Source: a virus
IMG/VR virus record: IMGVR_UViG_3300034407_000269
Span: 1-25,153 of that record
Length of the DNA: 25,153 bases
Strand: one strand, 5' to 3'
The translations under genes were made by a program, and so were the position numbers. Shown here piece after piece: positions 16,461 through 22,748 of the stretch; the first letter of the stretch is position 1; the number at the start of each line of letters is the position of its first letter. The notes beneath the pieces were generated by a model. That model searched no databases. It was given only the letters and a program-made list of their open reading frames with translations, and was not told where the DNA came from.

Positions 16461-18048
16461 CAAAGTCTCCTTCTGACAAACGACCTGTTTCTTTATTATA
16501 AATTAATGTTGATGCAATTCCTGTATCTCCACTAAATCTATTTTTTAAAACTCTACATATCATCATGTTGCCTTCATCTGCTGACTGTTGGTTTCTTTCA
16601 AAACCTAATACTGCATCTGATAATTGAGCTAATGAATGTGAACCTCTAAGATGTGATAAAGAAGTTTGTGTTCCTTCTTCATGTCCAAATTTACCTTCAG
16701 GTCTTTTAAGATGTGATACAACAAACATTGCACAATTTAGTTCTTCAACTAATTGTCTTAGTTGTGTCATTGTATTATCTATTAATCTTCTCTCATCTCC
16801 TTCAGCTAATCCTGAAATTACTATTGAGATATGGTCTAGGAATATAACTTTGCAATCTAAACCTTTAACCATGTAACGAATTTTATTTAATAAATCATCT
16901 GTGGAATGACTACCCCAGTGGTCGTACAAGGTTATGTAATCTTTTATTTTATTCCATTCATTTACTATATCTTCATCAGCTATAGTTTTTCTAACTTCAG
17001 GAATGTGTATTAATTTATTTAATCCAACTGAAACAATTCCTCTAATACTTCTCTTAACGCTTTCTTCTAAAGCAATGTAACCAACTTTATGTTTGTTACT
17101 AATTAAGTGATAAGCAATTTCTCTACAAACTTGTGACTTACCTGTGCCTGAACCTGCACATAATAAATTAAGTTCTCCAAGTCTTATTCCATTTAATTTA
17201 GAATTTAATCCATTCCATTGATAAGGAATACTTTCAACATGACTATCTTTTAATAATAAGTCTTTTGTATCTACACCTTCTATAATACCTACAGGACTAA
17301 ATGCTTTAGCTTCCCAAAAACTATCAATTATTTTAACACCTAAATTAGCTACTAATAAATCATTAGCATCTTTCATAGGTAACTTAGCTATGTATGCTTT
17401 TTTAACTGGTAAGATGTTTGCACATTCTATTGATGCTTTTGAACCTGCATCATCATTGTCAAACATAAGTACAATTTTTTCAAATTTACTTAACCACTCT
17501 AATTCTCTTTTAATATATTTCTTTGCTGAACTAGCTCCTGATGGAACTGATACTACTGGATATTTATGATTATTGATTTGAGAAACTGACATTGCATCTA
17601 TTTCTCCTTCAGTAATAATTATAGACTTACCACCATCACGCCATAGGTTTTGACCAAACAAAGTAATCTTGTCTGTATCGCCTAACCATTTAAAAGATTT
17701 GTCAGCAAAACGAATGTGTTGTGCTACCAAACTATACTGTTTGTCGTAGTAATTAGATATATGGCAATTCCTGCCATTATATATTCCAGTCTCATAATTA
17801 AATTTTTTACATGTTTCAGAGTTTATTTGTCTCTTAGGTAATGCGTTTACAGAACCTTCTATTAAATCTAGCACTTCTTTCCTTTTCGTTTGTATTGGTA
17901 ATTGTTGTTCTCCATTAAGAGGTGTCCACTGCAAACACCCAAAACAGTACGAATGAAATTCGTAGATGGCTAAATTGTCTTGGGAGTTGCAGTTATTACA
18001 AGGAGCATGGCGAATGAACTTTTCATCTGGTCTAATTTGGTTCTTCAT
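16453..18048 (-). CDS. Primase-helicase, T7 gp4-like
   Basis: The 531-residue protein combines primase and replicative helicase. Cys17, Cys20, Cys35 and Cys38 (CNNC and CFGC) form the primase zinc site. The TOPRIM fold has ITEGEIDAMS at 145-154 and FDNDDAGSKA at 196-205. The RecA-like helicase domain has Walker A CAGSGTGKS at 297-305 (Lys304), IALEES near 325-330, Walker B VIFLDH at 401-406, VVSHLKRP at 443-450 and the arginine-finger motif LRGSHSLAQLSDAV at 467-480, which is LRGSGALAQLSD in T7. The C-terminus is acidic (SEGDFDE), as in T7, where it binds DNA polymerase. It overlaps the amidase gene by 17 bases. Confidence 0.97.
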   Translation of the reverse strand: MKNQIRPDEKFIRHAPCNNCNSQDNLAIYEFHSYCFGCLQWTPLNGEQQLPIQTKRKEVLDLIEGSVNALPKRQINSETCKKFNYETGIYNGRNCHISNYYDKQYSLVAQHIRFADKSFKWLGDTDKITLFGQNLWRDGGKSIIITEGEIDAMSVSQINNHKYPVVSVPSGASSAKKYIKRELEWLSKFEKIVLMFDNDDAGSKASIECANILPVKKAYIAKLPMKDANDLLVANLGVKIIDSFWEAKAFSPVGIIEGVDTKDLLLKDSHVESIPYQWNGLNSKLNGIRLGELNLLCAGSGTGKSQVCREIAYHLISNKHKVGYIALEESVKRSIRGIVSVGLNKLIHIPEVRKTIADEDIVNEWNKIKDYITLYDHWGSHSTDDLLNKIRYMVKGLDCKVIFLDHISIVISGLAEGDERRLIDNTMTQLRQLVEELNCAMFVVSHLKRPEGKFGHEEGTQTSLSHLRGSHSLAQLSDAVLGFERNQQSADEGNMMICRVLKNRFSGDTGIASTLIYNKETGRLSEGDFDE

Positions 18049-18538
18049 CTTGAAGTTCCATTTCTCTCAAATCAGCATCATCTGTCAGTGCATCTTGAAA
18101 TTTGTAATTGGGAATATCTTCGTGAAGTAAATATTCTTGGACATCAAAGTTAGGACATGTCTTTTGTTTATCTAAATCGTAATGTCCAACTATTCTTGCA
18201 TCTGGGTAAAGTGCAACCAATCTTTTTAATTGGTCATACAGAGTTTGCCACTGCTCTGCAGTAAAGTTATCTTCAGGTACTTTCCAATCTTCTTCTGAAG
18301 CTCCACCAACTAAACATAATCCAAAACTTGTATGATTATATCCTTTGACATGAGCTTGAATTGCATTGTCATTTCTGCCTTGTTCGTAAGTACCATCACG
18401 CTTGATAACGCCACCATAACCAATCTTTAGCCACCCTCTTTCTCTATGCCATCTGTCAATCATTTTAGCATCTACATCTTTTTGTGATGGTCTAGTTTGA
18501 CTGCAGTGTATGACTATGTATGTTGTGTTATCTCGCAT
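18032..18538 (-). CDS. N-acetylmuramoyl-L-alanine amidase (endolysin), T7 gp3.5-like
   Basis: This 168-residue zinc amidase cuts peptidoglycan between MurNAc and L-Ala. Zinc ligands correspond to His11 (VIHCSQT), His119 (VGHYDLD) and Cys128 (KTCPNF); Tyr41 and Lys126 match T7 Tyr46 and Lys128 of the active site. The IGYGGVIKRDGTYEQGR block (39-55) is typical. T7 lysozyme also binds and restrains its RNA polymerase; here that partner would be a two-chain enzyme. A C-terminal acidic tail of about 25 residues (from about 145) extends past the usual domain end. No signal peptide is seen, so a holin is needed. It overlaps endonuclease and helicase genes by 11 and 17 bases. Confidence 0.93.
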   Translation of the reverse strand: MRDNTTYIVIHCSQTRPSQKDVDAKMIDRWHRERGWLKIGYGGVIKRDGTYEQGRNDNAIQAHVKGYNHTSFGLCLVGGASEEDWKVPEDNFTAEQWQTLYDQLKRLVALYPDARIVGHYDLDKQKTCPNFDVQEYLLHEDIPNYKFQDALTDDADLREMELQDEEPN

Positions 18539-18968
18539 TTTTCTTTGCCTTTATTTCGTTAAGCCATTCATCTGGGAATGGTTTTTTGGTTGATTGTATG
18601 CAGTGGTACTTAAACTTAAATAAGTCACACCACTTGCCATAAGTAGTTAAAGATTTTTTTCCAATTTTTGTTTTTGAATTTGAAAAGATAAATCTAATAT
18701 CTAATTCTGGGTGTTGTTGTTTAATGAGTTTGTGCTTTTTTCTATCTGCTGAATTAAAAGCACCCTTCGCTTCCACAATAAACCTATCGTTTATTGGGAA
18801 GTCTGGGGTATATGATTTTTTCTGTGTAGGTAATTCAAACTTAATTTTCATACCCTCATAGACAAAGTGAACTTTATTGTCTTTGAGATAATTATATATT
18901 ACTTCTTCTAAACCACTTTTTAATTCAACAGTCTTAGAAATCCGAACTCTCTTGTACTTCTGGTGCAT
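18528..18968 (-). CDS. Endonuclease I (Holliday junction resolvase), T7 gp3-like
   Basis: Taking the ATG at 18968 gives 146 residues (T7 gp3 has 149) and puts the first conserved block GLEEV at residue 19, as in T7; the open frame extends to an ATG at 19007, which would add 13 residues and deepen the overlap with the SSB gene. Catalytic residues align: Glu21, Asp56 in YTPDF, Glu66 and Lys68 in VEAKG. The block DRKKHKLIKQQHPELDIRF (75-93) is close to T7's DRKKHLLIREQHPELDIR. It resolves branched DNA and helps break down host DNA. Confidence 0.93.
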   Translation of the reverse strand: MHQKYKRVRISKTVELKSGLEEVIYNYLKDNKVHFVYEGMKIKFELPTQKKSYTPDFPINDRFIVEAKGAFNSADRKKHKLIKQQHPELDIRFIFSNSKTKIGKKSLTTYGKWCDLFKFKYHCIQSTKKPFPDEWLNEIKAKKNAR

Positions 18969-19524
18969 TAGAGTTCTCACTTCCTGTTGATTTGCTTTCA
19001 AAACCATCTTCTTCTTTGAAGATGTTATTGTCTGATTTACCTTCTACTAGTTTGATAACTTGTACTGCTTTCAATCGTAGACTTACTCCTGCACCTAACA
19101 TTGGTGTGTAGTAAGGTACTTCTTGATAAGCACACTTCATTATCGTACCACCCCATATACTTACATTTGCAGGTAATGGATTTTTCTTGGCATCAAATAG
19201 CGTAGGTCTTTGAGAAAACTTCTCTTGTGTTTTCCTGTTAATACCTGACGCTTTCATTTTTAGTTTGAAGAAAACATAATCGCCTTCTTCTGTGTAAGGT
19301 TTAGGTGCTTCTTTAACTTTTTTACCTTTGTTATCTTTTTCAGCTTTAGCAAGACTGTCTACTATTGCTTGGTTTACACCTTTAAGCATTTCTGTAGCGT
19401 CTGATTTGCTAACCTTTAAAGTTACCTTGTATTCTCCAAGTTCATTAAAACGAACATCTGGTTTTACAAGGTGTGGGTAAATTGCTTCAGAAGCAACACT
19501 AACCTTTGTTTGTATATCACTCAT
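18934..19524 (-). CDS. Single-stranded DNA-binding protein, T7 gp2.5-like
   Basis: This encodes 196 residues with an OB-fold type core. The opening block (SEAIYPHLVKPDVRFNELGE, about 12-31) then YKVTLKVSKSDA is typical of the phage SSB/DUF2815 group, as are YVFFKLKM (about 78-85) and FDAKKNPLPANVSIWGGTI (about 110-128). The C-terminus is Ser/Glu-rich and ends QESSDF: an acidic tail with terminal Phe, the feature that lets T7 gp2.5 contact DNA polymerase and helicase. AAGGAGAAATCTAT precedes the ATG. A promoter motif copy lies 62 bases upstream, so this gene probably opens the middle operon. Confidence 0.93.
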   Translation of the reverse strand: MSDIQTKVSVASEAIYPHLVKPDVRFNELGEYKVTLKVSKSDATEMLKGVNQAIVDSLAKAEKDNKGKKVKEAPKPYTEEGDYVFFKLKMKASGINRKTQEKFSQRPTLFDAKKNPLPANVSIWGGTIMKCAYQEVPYYTPMLGAGVSLRLKAVQVIKLVEGKSDNNIFKEEDGFESKSTGSENSNAPEVQESSDF

Positions 19525-19549
19525 ATAGATTTCTCCTTATTGTTGAGTA

Positions 19550-19565
19550 CTAACTGTTCAGTTAG
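19550..19565 (-). repeat. Near-perfect palindrome in the SSB leader
   Basis: CTAACTGTTCAGTTAG is a perfect inverted repeat except for the two central bases. It lies between the candidate promoter start site (19587) and the SSB ribosome site. As RNA it gives a six-base stem with a four-base loop; as DNA it could be an operator. The two cannot be told apart from sequence. Confidence 0.5.
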
Positions 19566-19583
19566 CTATAAGTGGAACTTTAT

Positions 19584-19598
19584 ATGCAGTAGTGAATA
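19584..19598 (-). promoter_or_regulatory. Candidate phage RNAP promoter upstream of SSB
   Basis: Minus strand reads TATTCACTA-CT-GCAT. Aligned to T7 and T3 promoters, TCACTA occupies -8 to -3 exactly and the G of GCAT falls at +1 (19587). It lies in the 92-base gap between the SSB start and the RNAP C-part stop, facing SSB. Two further copies in the same orientation lie upstream of the RNAP genes. Confidence 0.7.
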
Positions 19599-19616
19599 GA
19601 TTAGGAAAAAACAAAT

Positions 19617-21284
19617 CTATATACAGAAGAATACTGACTTCTTCACTAGGTCTAAATCTAGGTTTCCTTTAGTTGGTATCTCAGGAAATTTCTTTAGATT
19701 TTTTTCTGACAACATAGCTTTCATTTCATTAGCAAAATTTAAAAGAACATCATCTTTATAAATTTCACAGAAAGCATCTCTTATAGCATTAGCCATAATC
19801 CTATTGTCAGGTGCAGTGCAACCGAAACTGTCGTGTATCATACTAAAGTTATCAACCCCTGCTTCTTTAGCTTTCACTACAGCTAATTGTAAAACACTGG
19901 CATCTAATGAATGTATAAAATTAGGACATACACTTTGTGCAGTTTTTCTTTTATCAATCTCATTAGTTTCTGATGCAACTGATAACTTAACAATGCTATC
20001 TCCCATTTTAGTCTTAACTCTTTTACTTTCCTTTTTGTAACACATCATCTGAACTGGAAAGTTTAATGGAGTAGACCAACACACAGGTAAGTTTTCTGAT
20101 GCAACTAGTCTTGCTATAGATTTTAAGAAATCCATAATGTCTCTAGCTTTAACAACTACATCATTGATACTTTCCCATACAATAGGAGTTAGATAAGCAG
20201 TGGCTTTGAATAAATCTTCTCCAAAGTCATGTTGAGTACCTCTTTCAGTAAACTCTTTGCTTACATGGTCTTCTAAGTATTGTCTGCATGAATACCTTGT
20301 TAAAGAATAAGGTAAGCACATCACTGGTTTCTTACAGATTTTTCTATCTATTCCATAATCTAACCATTTCTTAGCCATATCATCAGTTTTGTTTTTAAGT
20401 TTTCTAGTAACTTCTATTGCTACTAAATTATAAACATCACTAGGTTTATTACTTGGTACTAGATTAGTTGCACTACCACCTACTTCATCACGCATCATTG
20501 CACTATAGTGTTGTAATCCACTGTTACTGCAGTCAGCTTGTATTGGTAATGTAGTTATAAAACTATCATCAAAATTACTATCACTGTACGCTTTCATCTC
20601 ATAACAAAACGCTAGAAAACAAAATGGTTTATCTGCGTCTGCCCACCAAGTGTATTCTAATGGAGATGTTGCACATTGAATAATTCTTTCCATGTTAGCT
20701 TTTATCCAACCAACTCTTACCTGAAGTTCTTCTTTATCTACTTCTCCAAATAACCCTGCACCTGCTACTGCAAGTATATCAAAGTTATCTCCAATTCTTT
20801 TTCCGAATTTAAAAGTTAATAAAGCTCTAGAATAATCTGCTGACTGTGGACTTAGCATTGCAGGTTTAGGATATACTCTTGACCTAAAATCTAATTGATA
20901 AGGATAAAAGAAACCACCTTTGTCTAAAAGCATTTTAGCTTCTTCCATGATTTGTCTTACCTGTATAAATTTAGAGTTTTGTTTTGCTCTACCTGAATAA
21001 ACTTTAGACGCTTCCTTTTTCCATTTAATTAAACTTTCTTTATTTGTAGAAATATCTACAGGTTTAACTGGAAGTTCTATTGTTTGTGGATTTACTGGAA
21101 GTTTACCTAATGGAAAATCATTATCCATACATTGCTTAATAACCTCATAAATAGGTTTATTAATAACCCACTCAGTATGTTGCATGATATTTACCGACTG
21201 GTAAACGACAGGCATTTCTTTAGTTAGGTTCTTTAGTTCTTCAAGGTATCTTCTGTTACTAGCTTTAACTAAATTATAGTGCAT
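19617..21284 (-). CDS. Phage RNA polymerase, C-terminal catalytic chain (split gene)
   Basis: From the ATG at 21284 it encodes 555 residues, collinear with T7 RNAP from about residue 270 to the C-terminus. Catalytic residues: Asp251 (IQADCSNSGLQHYSAM, T7 Asp537), Lys318 and Tyr326 (KKPVMCLPYS, T7 Lys631 and Tyr639), and His484-Asp485 (MIHDSFG, T7 His811-Asp812). NFIHSLDAS (455-463) matches T7 NFVHSQDGS; the specificity loop should be about 411-440. The residue after Tyr326 is Ser where T7 has Gly640. The start is set by AAGGAGAATAAATAAT before ATG and by collinearity with T7; the same frame is open to 21374, but those residues shadow the N-chain gene. It follows the N-chain stop by one base, so the chains are probably co-translated and assemble. 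Confidence 0.95.
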   Translation of the reverse strand: MHYNLVKASNRRYLEELKNLTKEMPVVYQSVNIMQHTEWVINKPIYEVIKQCMDNDFPLGKLPVNPQTIELPVKPVDISTNKESLIKWKKEASKVYSGRAKQNSKFIQVRQIMEEAKMLLDKGGFFYPYQLDFRSRVYPKPAMLSPQSADYSRALLTFKFGKRIGDNFDILAVAGAGLFGEVDKEELQVRVGWIKANMERIIQCATSPLEYTWWADADKPFCFLAFCYEMKAYSDSNFDDSFITTLPIQADCSNSGLQHYSAMMRDEVGGSATNLVPSNKPSDVYNLVAIEVTRKLKNKTDDMAKKWLDYGIDRKICKKPVMCLPYSLTRYSCRQYLEDHVSKEFTERGTQHDFGEDLFKATAYLTPIVWESINDVVVKARDIMDFLKSIARLVASENLPVCWSTPLNFPVQMMCYKKESKRVKTKMGDSIVKLSVASETNEIDKRKTAQSVCPNFIHSLDASVLQLAVVKAKEAGVDNFSMIHDSFGCTAPDNRIMANAIRDAFCEIYKDDVLLNFANEMKAMLSEKNLKKFPEIPTKGNLDLDLVKKSVFFCI

Positions 21285-21285
21285 A

Positions 21286-22299
21286 TTATTTATTCTCCTT
21301 ATTAATTGATTGACTGATTTCTTTAGCTGATTGTTGTTTGTAGTTATGCTTCTTGCCATAATATCCACCAACAAAAGGATTTTCCCATTCTCTAGGTGGC
21401 ATTAACATGGGTAAGTATTTCGGATAAAGAGCTTCATTCTTGATATTGAAGTTCTTAATTTCCTCTATAATTTTAGGCGTAGCTTCAACATAACAAATAG
21501 TTTTAATCTTATTTGATTTTCTATTTTGATGTCTTACCAAACCTAACTGTTCACAAAGCGAAACAATCTTAACCCCAAGATGTAATTGGCTTTCTTTACT
21601 CCAATCATCAAATTGTAGATTGTGCTTATTCATACAGTAAGTCCAAACCTTACGCTTGTAGAGGTATCTATTAGCGTTCTGTGGCATGTTTTTACCAGTC
21701 AGTCTTTTGGCTACTTGATTGTACTTTTCCTTTTCTTCGTCTTTGAAGATGGTTATTTTAGCTTCCAACATCAAAGCAGTACCTAGTTTTATAGCTAATT
21801 TATTAAGTGTGGTTTCTGCTGAAATACCATCAATTACATTCTTTAATGCAATCAGGCTCACAGTGTCCCAAACATTAGGATTATTAGTTATAAACTCCTC
21901 ATTAATAAAAGCTGATTTAGGTAGGCATTGGCACATCAATTTAAGTGCTGTTTGTCTGTTACCTGCAACACCAGAAGTCATACTTTCAACTTCCTTGTTA
22001 ATTAGCTTAGATAACTCAGTGATATATTTCTGTTGTAGGACTATGCCATATAAGGTCGTACTTTCTTGACTATCAACAACTGCATCTTTAATCAGCTTTT
22101 GATACCTAGTAATACCACCTCTAATCATAGCTTCTTCAAAAGCTATTTCTTCTTCTATTTTTCTTACATAGTCTTCAGTGTTTTGGTTCTTAAATTTACC
22201 ACCAACACCTACTTTGACTAGTTCTTCAAGTTGCTGTTGCAACAGGCTCTTTTCTTCAACACTGCAATCAGCGTTGGTCTTAGGCAATTCTGTACCCAT
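21286..22299 (-). CDS. Phage RNA polymerase, N-terminal promoter-binding chain (split gene)
   Basis: The ATG at 22299 is chosen because AAGGAGAACACT precedes it; a GTG at 22320 has no ribosome site. It encodes 337 residues corresponding to the N-terminal domain of T7 RNAP, which holds the AT-rich recognition loop and intercalating hairpin. Residues about 239-256 (HLGVKIVSLCEQLGLV) align with T7 HVGVRCIEMLIESTGMV, and PMLMPPREWENPFVGGYYG (297-315) aligns with T7 VVPPKPWTGITGGGYW. T7 carries straight on to RRPLALVRT; here a 22-residue polar tail (Lys, Gln, Ser, Asn) follows and the frame stops. The matching downstream sequence begins in the next ORF. No catalytic residues are expected in this part. 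Two promoter motif copies lie upstream. Confidence 0.9.
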   Translation of the reverse strand: MGTELPKTNADCSVEEKSLLQQQLEELVKVGVGGKFKNQNTEDYVRKIEEEIAFEEAMIRGGITRYQKLIKDAVVDSQESTTLYGIVLQQKYITELSKLINKEVESMTSGVAGNRQTALKLMCQCLPKSAFINEEFITNNPNVWDTVSLIALKNVIDGISAETTLNKLAIKLGTALMLEAKITIFKDEEKEKYNQVAKRLTGKNMPQNANRYLYKRKVWTYCMNKHNLQFDDWSKESQLHLGVKIVSLCEQLGLVRHQNRKSNKIKTICYVEATPKIIEEIKNFNIKNEALYPKYLPMLMPPREWENPFVGGYYGKKHNYKQQSAKEISQSINKENK

Positions 22300-22313
22300 A
22301 GTGTTCTCCTTAC

Positions 22314-22328
22314 TATTCACTACTTCAT
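22314..22328 (+). promoter_or_regulatory. Opposing copy of the candidate phage promoter motif
   Basis: Plus strand reads TATTCACTA-CT-TCAT, matching the SSB copy at all but one of 15 bases (T instead of G at the expected +1). It points toward the tRNA and integrase, against every gene in the window, and lies directly upstream of the N-chain ribosome site. Lower confidence than the other copies because +1 is T. Confidence 0.45.
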
Positions 22329-22330
22329 CA

Positions 22331-22385
22331 GTTGCACAGTTTGAAAATGTAACACCCTGCTAGTTAAGTTGCATGGTGTTGCATG
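22331..22385 (+). repeat. GTTGCA direct repeats, left group
   Basis: Three plus-strand copies: GTTGCAC at 22331-22337, GTTGCATG at 22368-22375 and GTTGCATG at 22378-22385. The last two are exactly 10 bases apart, one helical turn. With the opposed right group they resemble integrase arm-type sites. Confidence 0.55.
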
Positions 22386-22389
22386 AATG

Positions 22390-22404
22390 ATGCACTAGTG
22401 AATA
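22390..22404 (-). promoter_or_regulatory. Candidate phage RNAP promoter upstream of RNAP genes (proximal)
   Basis: Minus strand reads TATTCACTA-GT-GCAT, with expected +1 G at 22393, 94 bases before the N-chain ATG. Same core and spacing as the SSB copy. Expression from here would be autocatalytic for the polymerase. Confidence 0.68.
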
Positions 22405-22445
22405 TGATATATGTTTAAAAAAACACATTGGTATTGTTGTATTAT

Positions 22446-22460
22446 ATGCTCTAGTGAATA
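22446..22460 (-). promoter_or_regulatory. Candidate phage RNAP promoter upstream of RNAP genes (distal)
   Basis: Minus strand reads TATTCACTA-GA-GCAT, expected +1 G at 22449. It is 56 bases upstream of the proximal copy in the same orientation and abuts the large inverted repeat. Flanks are AT-rich on both sides (CCTATA before, ATAATAC after). Confidence 0.68.
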
Positions 22461-22463
22461 TAT

Positions 22464-22529
22464 AGGAAGGGGTGCAGAATTTCCTAAGACTTATGCCTTT
22501 AAGAAATCCTTTATAAACTACCCCTTCCT
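22464..22529. repeat. Large two-tier inverted repeat
   Basis: Ten-base perfect arms AGGAAGGGGT (22464-22473) and ACCCCTTCCT (22520-22529) enclose 46 bases. The interior folds again: ATTTCCTAAG pairs with CTTTAAGAAAT except for one mismatch and a wobble. The outer arms are unusually G/C-rich for this sequence. On the plus strand it is followed by TTTTC, so it could terminate a transcript from the opposing promoter; on the minus strand it sits just upstream of the distal promoter. Confidence 0.6.
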
Positions 22530-22541
22530 TTTCTATTACAT

Positions 22542-22577
22542 TGCAACTAATGCAACAAGTGCAACAATGTGTGCAAC
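22542..22577 (-). repeat. GTTGCA direct repeats, right group
   Basis: Four minus-strand copies of GTTGCA at 22572-22577, 22560-22565, 22551-22556 and 22542-22547, with periods of 12, 9 and 9 bases. They lie 55 bases from the tRNA (candidate att core) and oppose the left group. The arrangement suggests integrase or accessory-factor binding sites in the attP arm. Confidence 0.6.
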
Positions 22578-22631
22578 TTCCATTTCCATGAAGTTTGCTT
22601 AATGGACTGCATTTTTTCCAACTGCAGTTGT

Positions 22632-22715
22632 TGGTAGGCGAGAAAGGACTTGAACCTTCACCTCTTACGAGACCAGTTCCTAAGACTGGCGTGTCTGCCA
22701 TTCCACCACTCGCCC
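22632..22715 (-). tRNA. tRNA-Leu (anticodon UAG), probable attP core
   Basis: The minus strand folds into a full class II cloverleaf. Acceptor GGGCGAG pairs with CTCGCCT (first pair G-U), the D stem is GTG/CAC, and anticodon stem CCAGT/ACTGG holds loop CTTAGGA with anticodon TAG. The long variable arm is CTC-GTAA-GAG, the T stem is GAAGG/CCTTT with loop TTCAAGT, and ACCA ends the gene. It lies 33 bases beyond the integrase stop, in the same orientation. Integrating phages of this type use tRNA genes as target, so this most likely contains the attP core; because the whole tRNA is intact it could also be expressed. CTA-reading tRNA-Leu would suit AT-rich genes. Confidence 0.9.
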
Positions 22716-22748
22716 AAAACAATTCTGGTGTTATAGCAAACAACATCT

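Larger units (their letters stand above)
22300..22631. promoter_or_regulatory. Non-coding control region between tRNA and RNAP
   Basis: About 330 bases without a credible gene. It holds three promoter motif copies (two minus, one plus), seven GTTGCA elements in two opposed groups, and a large inverted repeat. Individual elements are listed separately. It probably combines the attP arm, the RNAP-operon promoters and the lysis-lysogeny control point. Confidence 0.7.

Noticed and set aside
20501-20510. CACTATAGTG, a perfect match on both strands to the CACTATAG core of T7/SP6 promoters
   Set aside because: It lies inside the RNAP catalytic motif (codons for HYSAM), where protein conservation explains it, and it lacks the TATT and GCAT flanks of the intergenic copies.
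21285-21374. Upstream extension of the catalytic RNAP chain to an ATG at 21374
   Set aside because: This 30-codon lead is an out-of-frame reading of the N-chain's own 3' end, shows no RNAP similarity, and the strong SD sits before the ATG at 21284.
22360-22746. A 128-codon minus-strand open frame across the tRNA
   Set aside because: It reads through the tRNA cloverleaf and the inverted repeat, is Cys-rich and has no ribosome site; not a gene.
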